Assembly (NCBI GenBank): GCA_959598545.1
Contig: CAUGFC010000060.1
Location: 1 to 11,395, forward strand
Length of the DNA stretch: 11,395 nt
Reading direction: 5' to 3'
Source of the DNA: an uncultured Olsenella sp.
Lineage (GTDB): Bacteria > Actinomycetota > Coriobacteriia > Coriobacteriales > Atopobiaceae
Under the pieces are notes generated by a model. That model had not been told where the DNA came from. It made no database searches and saw only the letters and a list, made by a program, of their open reading frames with translations. This document shows, piece after piece, positions 7,549 to 11,395 of the stretch (positions are counted from its first letter, which is position 1; each line of letters opens with the position of its first letter). Made by a program: the position numbers and the translations under genes.

Positions 7549-8195
7549 ACTCCCGCCGAGACGGCCTCGTCCCACCCCTCGCGGCTGTAGGAGAGCTCCT
7601 CGTCAGGCAGCGTGGTGCGCGCGACCTCCACGCCCGTCTTGGCGTCCACGAGGGCGACCTTGACGGCCCAGTCACCCTGCCAGTCGGACTCCGGATCGAT
7701 GAGCTGCAGGAAGCCGCAGGCGGCGACGAGCTGGTAGAGGTCGGCGTCCGCATGGTCGGCAAAGGAGGGGTGCGCCGTGACGGTCACGCCGTCGAGGCCG
7801 TCCGTCACCTCGACGCAAGTGACGGCGTCGTTTTCGCCCAGCGCGTCGAGGCTCTTCTCGAGTGCGTCCTCCCACATGGCGCGCAGCTGCCCGTACCAGT
7901 GGTCGGTGACGTAGAGCTCGAGCGAGCCGTCCTCGAGGACGCTCGTGCCGATGTCACCGTCGGAGTAGTCGTCGTAGCCCTGCGCCGCCTCGTCGGCCGT
8001 GTTCCCGGTGAATGCGAGGTAGGAGGCCGGGATGGTGACGCGCATCTGCACCGGCTGCGTCTGCGCGACGGGGTGTTCGACGACAGGGTCTTCGACGACG
8101 GGGTCGACCTCCCCCTCAGGCTCGTTGGCGGTGCAGCCGGGGAGCAGGGCGAGCAGCCCGGCGGACAGGGCGAGGAACTCACGGCGCGTCTGCAT
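7545..8195 (-). CDS. small exported lipoprotein with Tat-like signal, paralogue of 4405-5025
   Basis: A 216-residue protein of unknown function. The signal is MQTRREFLALSAGLLALLPGC. TRREFL fits the twin-arginine pattern, and LPGC is a lipobox with Cys21, so a Tat-exported lipoprotein is likely. A Val/Glu/Asp/Pro spacer built on a short tandem repeat follows. The globular domain matches lipoprotein 1 in order: PASYL, VTVTAHPSF, ADLYQLVAACGFLQLID, DW, VDAKTGVEVA, L-P-D-E-E-L, SR-W and terminal AGV. The family's VTAHP-F, DLY-CG-LQL and VDA-TGVE blocks are the best search seeds. The ATG at 8195 has GGGAGG six nt upstream on the minus strand. Its stop codon shares CTAG (7545-7548) with the convergent TPR gene stop. 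The pair probably arose by duplication around that gene, then diverged widely. Confidence 0.88.
   Translation of the reverse strand: MQTRREFLALSAGLLALLPGCTANEPEGEVDPVVEDPVVEHPVAQTQPVQMRVTIPASYLAFTGNTADEAAQGYDDYSDGDIGTSVLEDGSLELYVTDHWYGQLRAMWEDALEKSLDALGENDAVTCVEVTDGLDGVTVTAHPSFADHADADLYQLVAACGFLQLIDPESDWQGDWAVKVALVDAKTGVEVARTTLPDEELSYSREGWDEAVSAGV
8071..8109 (-). repeat. 15-bp tandem repeat in the lipoprotein 2 spacer
   Basis: Two tandem 15-bp copies (8071-8085 and 8086-8100, differing at two positions) plus a partial third to 8109. On the minus strand each copy encodes V-V-E-(D/H)-P in the spacer just after the lipidated Cys. The copy number changes the distance between membrane anchor and folded domain, and slippage could vary it between strains. 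Confidence 0.7.
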
Positions 8196-8249
8196 GGAAA
8201 CCCTCCCTCTTTCAGGTTGGGACCATGATAGCGCGCACGGCGTCGCGGC
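8196..8249 (-). promoter_or_regulatory. lipoprotein 2 leader and candidate promoter
   Basis: On the minus strand TATCAT (8225-8230) matches the -10 consensus at five of six positions and would give a leader of about 23 nt, including the GGGAGG ribosome binding site. The same TATCAT hexamer occurs upstream of lipoprotein 1. The best -35 is TAGACG with a long 19-nt spacer, and it falls in the first copy of the direct repeat at 8250-8274. A regulator bound there would therefore touch this promoter. Confidence 0.4.
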
Positions 8250-8315
8250 CGTCTAGGAATCGGCGACGTTCCCCAGCTGCGGTGCCATGTCGTCTAGAAA
8301 TCGGTGACCTTCCCC
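8250..8315. repeat. diverged 25-bp direct repeat pair upstream of lipoprotein 2 and mraZ
   Basis: Copies at 8250-8274 and 8291-8315 are identical at 22 of 25 positions, with starts 41 bp apart. The shared core reads CGTCTAG-(A/G)-AATCGG-(C/T)-GAC-(C/G)-TTCCCC. Copy 2 also contains GGTGACC (8303-8309), followed 13 bp on by the similar GGTAACC (8316-8322). They are intergenic. Read on the minus strand each copy would encode G-(K/N)-V-(T/A)-D-(F/S)-stop, but with no gene attached. They are either paired regulator sites for the lipoprotein or copies of a dispersed intergenic repeat. Confidence 0.65.
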
Positions 8316-8331
8316 GGTAACCCCGCCGATT

Positions 8332-8349
8332 CCGGGACGGGTGTCCCGG
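8332..8349. repeat. 7-bp perfect stem-loop
   Basis: CCGGGAC (8332-8338) and GTCCCGG (8343-8349) pair perfectly around the loop GGGT. It lies just after the direct repeats. The nonamer GTGTCCCGG at its right side (8341-8349) recurs at 8406-8414, at the edge of the next hairpin. There is no U-tract, so it is not an ordinary terminator. Confidence 0.55.
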
Positions 8350-8381
8350 TGGGGCGCGGTGGGGGAGCCCTTCACGCCCGC

Positions 8382-8410
8382 GACACAAAACCTCAAGTCC
8401 CGCTTGTGTC
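8382..8410. repeat. 7-bp inverted repeat with 15-nt loop
   Basis: GACACAA (8382-8388) and TTGTGTC (8404-8410) pair perfectly. With the neighbouring stems at 8332-8349 and 8432-8458 it makes a run of three hairpins in about 130 bp without coding content, which suggests a structured repeat element rather than spacer DNA. Confidence 0.5.
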
Positions 8411-8431
8411 CCGGACCGATCGGAGACCCAA

Positions 8432-8458
8432 CATCTGGGGGCCGTACGCCCCCAGATG
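8432..8458. terminator. strong 11-bp hairpin upstream of mraZ, possible insulator or terminator
   Basis: CATCTGGGGGC (8432-8442) and GCCCCCAGATG (8448-8458) form a perfect 11-bp stem around CGTAC. It is the strongest stem in the window. It stands between the lipoprotein/TPR locus and the dcw promoter, where a terminator would keep plus-strand read-through from the TPR gene out of mraZ. Neither side has a U-tract, so intrinsic termination would be weak. It could instead be the end of a repeat element. Confidence 0.45.
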
Positions 8459-8484
8459 ACCGCCTGCGCCCATATTTCAACCGC

Positions 8485-8521
8485 AAGGTGTAGCAAAGTG
8501 TTTTTCTGTGTCGCAAAGTGT
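8485..8521 (+). promoter_or_regulatory. MraZ operator: four direct repeats with 10-bp period
   Basis: Four hexamers start exactly 10 bp apart: AAGGTG (8485), AAAGTG (8495), TCTGTG (8505) and AAAGTG (8515), each followed by T. Boxes 2 and 4 match the AAAGTG unit described for MraZ operators in Mollicutes. Tandem GTG-containing repeats with one-turn spacing are the known MraZ target generally. Box 3 is degenerate but keeps TGTGT. Boxes 3 and 4 overlap the -35 area of the mraZ promoter, which fits MraZ acting as repressor of its own operon. Confidence 0.82.
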
Positions 8522-8538
8522 GGCGAATGACGTATAGT
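8510..8538 (+). promoter_or_regulatory. mraZ (dcw cluster) promoter
   Basis: TATAGT (8533-8538) matches the -10 consensus at five of six positions. With a 17-bp spacer the -35 is the poor GTCGCA (8510-8515), inside the MraZ boxes. The predicted start is near 8545, giving a leader of about 45 nt that ends in GGGGAGGGTG before the mraZ ATG. It probably drives mraZ-rsmH and possibly the genes beyond. Confidence 0.62.
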
Positions 8539-8588
8539 AGTCGCACGCTCCGTTCGGGGCCGGGTTCTCGTCCTGAGGGGAGGGTGAC

Positions 8589-9047
8589 ATGCTCGCTGGC
8601 TCGTATCCGATGTCCGTGGATGCCAAGGCGCGCGTCACCCTGCCGGCCGTCTTCCGCAAGCAGCTTGCGAGGGACGACAAGAGGACGATCTACCTCGTCC
8701 CCCTCAACGGCTGCGTGAACGGCTTCACCCCCGAGGGTTTCGAGGCGTACGTCGACGGGCTCTTCGAGTACGGCGACAACCACTTCGACCCTCGCAGCCG
8801 TGACGACGTTCGCCTGAAGACCGGCCTGTGGGCCCGTGCGGTGGAGGTCGACATCGACTCCGCCGGCCGCGTGGCCCTCGGCAAGCTCGACGCCGCCAAG
8901 CCCGGCACGCGCGAGAAGCTCGGTCTCACGGCCGACGTCACGGTGGTGGGCGCCGGGGACCACTTCGAGGTCTGGAACTCCGAGAAGTGGAACGCGACGC
9001 AGGAGAGCCTCGAGGACGACCTCGACGCGCTTCTCTTCCACGACTAG
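8589..9047 (+). CDS. mraZ: transcriptional regulator MraZ
   Basis: DNA-binding protein that forms rings and represses the division and cell wall cluster it heads. At 152 residues it has the same length as the E. coli protein. There are two SpoVT/AbrB half-domains: residues 1-50 with MLAGSYPMSVDAKARVTLPA (family D-x-K-G-R motif, here D11-A-K-A-R15) and residues 82-135 with VDIDSAGRVALGKL (D90-S-A-G-R94). Both DNA-contacting Arg residues are kept, but Gly14 of the first motif is replaced by Ala. The acidic C-terminus is usual. The ATG at 8589 has GGGAGG (8578-8583) and a 5-nt spacer. The four-box operator just upstream fits autorepression. rsmH follows closely, within 20 nt, as in most bacteria. 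Confidence 0.97.
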   Translation: MLAGSYPMSVDAKARVTLPAVFRKQLARDDKRTIYLVPLNGCVNGFTPEGFEAYVDGLFEYGDNHFDPRSRDDVRLKTGLWARAVEVDIDSAGRVALGKLDAAKPGTREKLGLTADVTVVGAGDHFEVWNSEKWNATQESLEDDLDALLFHD

Positions 9048-9065
9048 CAGCAGGGGGTGGGGGTC

Positions 9066-10046
9066 TTGACAGCAGAATATCGGCACGTACCCGTGATGCT
9101 CGCCGAGGTCCTCGCTGAGCTCGACCCCCAGGTGGGGGAGGTGGTGTGCGACTGCACCCTCGGTGGTGCGGGCCACACCGTGGAGCTGGCGAGGCGCGTG
9201 GCGCCGGACGGCCTGTCGATCGGAATCGACCAGGACGACATGGCGCTCACGGCGGCGACCGAGCGCCTCGCGCGCGAGGTCCCGGAGGCGAGCACGCTTC
9301 TCCTCAAGGGCAACTTCGGGGACCTGGACGAGCTCCTCGTCCAGGCGGAGGTTCCCGGGGTCGACTGCTTCCTGTTCGACCTCGGCGTCTCGTCCCCCCA
9401 GCTTGACATCCCGGAGCGCGGCTTCTCGTACCACGAGGACGCCCCGCTCGACATGCGCATGAATTCGGGCAACCACACACAAACCGCAGCCGAGGTCGTG
9501 AACACCTACAACGAAGCAGACCTCGCCCGAATCCTTCGCGTCTACGGCGACGAGCGCCACGCTGCGCGCATCGCCCGCGGGATCGTCGAGCGCCGCTCGA
9601 AGGCGCCCATCGAGACCACGCTCCAGCTCGTGGACGTCATCAAGGCGGCGATTCCCGCCGCGGCGAGAAGGAGCGGCGGACACCCCGCACGTCGGACGTT
9701 CCAGGCGCTGCGCATCGAGGTCAACCATGAGCTCGACGTGCTCGACCGGGGGCTGAGGGCGGCCGTCCGCTGGGCGAACCCGGGTGGCAGGATCTGCGTG
9801 ATCGCCTACCACTCGCTCGAGGACCGCATCGTGAAGCACGTCTTCTCGGAGCTCTCCCAGGGCTGCACCTGCCCGCCGGACCTCCCGGTCTGCGTGTGCG
9901 GTCACGTGCCGATAGTCAACGTCAGGACGAGGAAGCCCCTCGTCGCCTCAGACGAGGAGGTCGCGGCCAACCCCAGGTCGCGAAGCGCCCTCATGCGCGT
10001 GGCGGTCAGGCTCGACGCCCCCGCGGAGGGACCCAAGGTGTCGTAG
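9066..10046 (+). CDS. rsmH: 16S rRNA (cytosine(1402)-N(4))-methyltransferase RsmH
   Basis: SAM-dependent methyltransferase (also called MraW) that modifies C1402 in the ribosomal P-site region of 16S rRNA. Motifs in order: H-V-P-V-M-L-A-E-V-L at the N-terminus, SAM-binding DCTLGGAGHT (about 29-38), GIDQD (about 53-57), FLFDLGVSSPQLD (about 102-114), GFSYHEDAPLDMRMN, RRTFQALRIEVNHEL and IAYHSLEDRIVKHVF. Near the C-terminus CTCPPDLPVCVCG forms a Cys pair cluster seen in many homologues. I prefer TTG 9066 (326 aa): AGGGGG at 9052-9057 then sits 8 nt upstream. The alternative GTG 9057 (329 aa) lies inside that Shine-Dalgarno and has none of its own. The gap to mraZ is 18 nt, so cotranscription is expected. 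Confidence 0.97.
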   Translation: MTAEYRHVPVMLAEVLAELDPQVGEVVCDCTLGGAGHTVELARRVAPDGLSIGIDQDDMALTAATERLAREVPEASTLLLKGNFGDLDELLVQAEVPGVDCFLFDLGVSSPQLDIPERGFSYHEDAPLDMRMNSGNHTQTAAEVVNTYNEADLARILRVYGDERHAARIARGIVERRSKAPIETTLQLVDVIKAAIPAAARRSGGHPARRTFQALRIEVNHELDVLDRGLRAAVRWANPGGRICVIAYHSLEDRIVKHVFSELSQGCTCPPDLPVCVCGHVPIVNVRTRKPLVASDEEVAANPRSRSALMRVAVRLDAPAEGPKVS

Positions 10047-10267
10047 CCGGCGCGAGCCGTCTATGAGAGCGAGAGAAACGAAGCACAAACGCAGCAGCAC
10101 GAACCCAAAATGCACCACTCACGCACCACCACGACGCACTACCGAACTCTAAATGAACTCTTAAGGTCGCTCTATCACACCTTGAGACTTACTATCAAGT
10201 AACCCTCAAGTTGCCAGCGTACCTGCACCATCTGAAGAACAACGCACGACCGGAACAGGGAATCGGC
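10047..10267 (+). promoter_or_regulatory. 221-nt gap inside the dcw cluster with tandem 11-bp repeats
   Basis: dcw genes normally abut, so this gap is unusual. The first part (about 10070-10146) is A/C-rich and T-poor, and looks like unstructured leader or spacer. The second part is AT-rich and holds two tandem 11-bp direct repeats: GAACTCTAAAT/GAACTCTTAAG (10144-10165, 9 of 11 identical) and ATCAAGTAACC/CTCAAGTTGCC (10194-10215, 8 of 11). Nested inverted repeats include CTTGAG/CTCAAG (10181-10186 and 10205-10210) and TTACT/AGTAA (10189-10202). One-turn direct repeats suit an OmpR/PhoB-type response regulator. TACTAT (10190-10195) is a weak -10 candidate without a good -35. A second promoter for ftsL-ftsI is likely but unproven. 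Confidence 0.45.
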
Positions 10268-10765
10268 ATGAGGTATCAGGGATCAGCGGCATACAGCTAC
10301 GACGCGACGCAGCGGGAGCACGAGCTCTCCCAGCGTGCATCGGCGCCCTCGTTCGAGGTCGTCACCGGCGGCGGGCTCGACGCGCAGGCGCGCGCCGGCG
10401 TGTCCCCGGTCTTCCTCGCGCGCCTCAAGACGGCCCTGGCGGTCGCCGCGGTCCTCGTCGTGCTCGGCATGGCCCGCGTGGGCATCTCCGTCGCCACGGT
10501 CTCGCTGCTCTCCGCCAACTCCGATCTCACCGCCCAGATCGAGGAGACCTCCTCGCTCAACGCCCAGTTGAAGGTGCAGCGCTCCGTCCTCTCGAGCAAC
10601 GCCCGTATCTCCCGCATCGCGACCCAGAACTACGGCATGGTCCTCGCCGACAGCTACGTGACGCTCGACCTTGCGCCCGCCGACGAGGAGGCCGACGCGA
10701 CGGGTGCAGATGGGGAAGCTGCGCAGACGGCGGACAACGCCTCCGCTGACGCGAACGTGAAGTAA
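10268..10765 (+). CDS. ftsL: FtsL-like septal divisome protein
   Basis: Bitopic division protein expected to work with FtsB/DivIC and FtsQ to activate the septal synthase FtsW-FtsI. It has 165 residues. A cytoplasmic N-terminal part (about 1-54) is followed by one membrane segment (about 55-81) and an outside leucine-rich coiled coil (about 82-125, NSDLTAQIEETSSLNAQLKV). An acidic, Ala/Asp-rich tail ends the protein. Sequence similarity in FtsL is low everywhere, so the call rests on this layout plus the place between rsmH and ftsI. I chose ATG 10268 with AGGGAA at 10257-10262, spacer 5. A TTG at 10211 in frame has no Shine-Dalgarno and lies inside the repeats. The stop is 11 nt before the ftsI start. 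Confidence 0.85.
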   Translation: MRYQGSAAYSYDATQREHELSQRASAPSFEVVTGGGLDAQARAGVSPVFLARLKTALAVAAVLVVLGMARVGISVATVSLLSANSDLTAQIEETSSLNAQLKVQRSVLSSNARISRIATQNYGMVLADSYVTLDLAPADEEADATGADGEAAQTADNASADANVK

Positions 10766-10776
10766 ACTTCTGTCCC

Positions 10777-11395
10777 GTGAGCAGGAGGGACAGACAGAGC
10801 CGCGCCGGCAGGCGCAACCGACCGGAGGCCTCGTACGACGAGGCCTCTCGTGCGCGCTCACGCCTGAGGGCCACCCGCCCGGGCGGCTCGGGGCGCGGCG
10901 GCACCGACGCCGGCTTCTCGTTCACCCGTCGCTTCTTCCTCGCCCTTCTCGGCGTCGTCGCCGCCAAGCTCGCCTGGCTCCAGGTGTTCCAGTCCTCCGA
11001 GCTCGCCTCAGCGGCGGAGACCCAGCGCACCAACCGGGCGGTGCTGCACGCCAAGCGCGGCACCATCTACGACCGCAACGGCAACGCGCTCGCCGTGAGC
11101 GTCGACTGCCAGACCGTCTACGCCAACCCCGGCGTCGTCGAGGACCCCTCGGGCGTCTCCGAGGTCCTGGTCTCCGTGCTCGGGGGCGAGAAGGACTCCT
11201 ACATGGACCTCCTCACCCAGGACACGACCTTCGTCTACATCCAGCGCCAGGTCGACCAGGAGGTCGCCGACAAGCTCTCCGAGGAGCTTGAGGACCGCGA
11301 GCTCACGGGTGTCTACTTCCTCGAGGACACGAAGCGGGCCTACCCCTACGGATCGATCGGCTCGCAGGTCATCGGCTACGTCGGCGTGGACGGCA
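10777..11395 (+). CDS. ftsI: penicillin-binding protein FtsI/PBP2B, N-terminal part (runs off window)
   Basis: Septal peptidoglycan transpeptidase, class B PBP. The frame is open to the window end, giving 206 residues of an expected 550-650. An Arg-rich cytoplasmic tail (about 1-50) precedes a membrane segment (about 53-71, FFLALLGVVAAKLAWLQVF). The pedestal domain then begins with AKRGTIYDRNGNALAVS (about 92-108), a hallmark of class B PBPs, and ends here at KRAYPYGSIGSQVIGYVG. The transpeptidase domain (SxxK, SxN, KTG) lies beyond the window. GTG 10777 is the only workable start. It has no upstream Shine-Dalgarno, while an AGGAGG lies inside the gene at 10783-10788 with no start codon after it, so translation probably depends on coupling to ftsL. 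A perfect hairpin begins 48 nt into the gene. Confidence 0.95.
   Translation, partial: MSRRDRQSRAGRRNRPEASYDEASRARSRLRATRPGGSGRGGTDAGFSFTRRFFLALLGVVAAKLAWLQVFQSSELASAAETQRTNRAVLHAKRGTIYDRNGNALAVSVDCQTVYANPGVVEDPSGVSEVLVSVLGGEKDSYMDLLTQDTTFVYIQRQVDQEVADKLSEELEDRELTGVYFLEDTKRAYPYGSIGSQVIGYVGVDG
10825..10847 (+). other. perfect 10-bp hairpin at the 5' end of ftsI
   Basis: GAGGCCTCGT (10825-10834) and ACGAGGCCTC (10838-10847) pair perfectly around ACG, 48 nt after the ftsI start codon. In mRNA this would be a very stable stem close to the initiation region. It encodes residues 17-24 (E-A-S-Y-D-E-A-S), a disordered part of the tail where sequence is free to vary, so the symmetry may be selected at RNA or DNA level. 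Confidence 0.6.

Noticed and set aside
6283..7575. Minus-strand open frame opposite the TPR gene
   Set aside because: No recognisable domain or ribosome binding site, composition typical of an antisense shadow; the plus strand has membrane segments and TPR pattern.
8250..8315. Direct repeats as a CRISPR array
   Set aside because: Only two diverged copies with one 16-bp spacer and no cas genes nearby.
8253..9905. Long minus-strand open frame through mraZ and rsmH into the intergenic repeats
   Set aside because: Shadow of mraZ and rsmH. The tail in the repeats is noted only as a possible remnant, not a gene.
10063..10152. 29-codon open frame between rsmH and ftsL
   Set aside because: No ribosome binding site, and codons such as AGA and AAA that are avoided in the neighbouring genes; better explained by the A/C-rich non-coding stretch.

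Overview
The window is a high-GC stretch of bacterial chromosome with an actinobacterial gene set. I place it most likely in the Coriobacteriia (an Olsenella/Atopobium-like genome). The reasons are the strong G/C bias at third codon positions, clear AGGAGG-type ribosome binding sites, the gene order recN - pyrG - xerD leading into mraZ - rsmH - ftsL - ftsI, and short two-component-style lipoproteins of a kind I associate with that class. The taxonomic call is an inference from composition and gene order, not from a search.

Layout. Bases 2-1180 hold the C-terminal two thirds of RecN (DNA repair). A small XRE-type regulator on the minus strand (1321-1614) converges on recN and diverges from pyrG. 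CTP synthase (pyrG, 1839-3494) and the tyrosine recombinase XerD (3507-4397) form a tight pair, 12 nt apart. Bases 4405-8195 carry a three-gene locus I cannot assign to a known system: two paralogous small lipoproteins on the minus strand flank a plus-strand gene for an 810-residue membrane-anchored protein with TPR-like helices. A 393-nt intergenic region (8196-8588) follows. It holds a diverged direct repeat, three stem-loops, a four-box MraZ operator and the mraZ promoter. The division and cell wall (dcw) cluster then begins: mraZ (8589-9047), rsmH (9066-10046), a 221-nt gap, ftsL (10268-10765) and the start of ftsI (10777 to the window end).

How the genes fit together. RecN, PyrG and XerD are chromosome-maintenance and nucleotide-supply housekeeping genes. 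MraZ represses its own cluster and RsmH methylates 16S rRNA. FtsL and FtsI are septal divisome proteins. The lipoprotein/TPR locus lies between chromosome dimer resolution (xerD) and septum formation (dcw). That position, its membrane topology and the paired lipoproteins make it the least explained part of the window. The second least explained is the regulatory DNA: the repeat and hairpin block before mraZ, and the tandem 11-bp repeats in the unusual gap between rsmH and ftsL.
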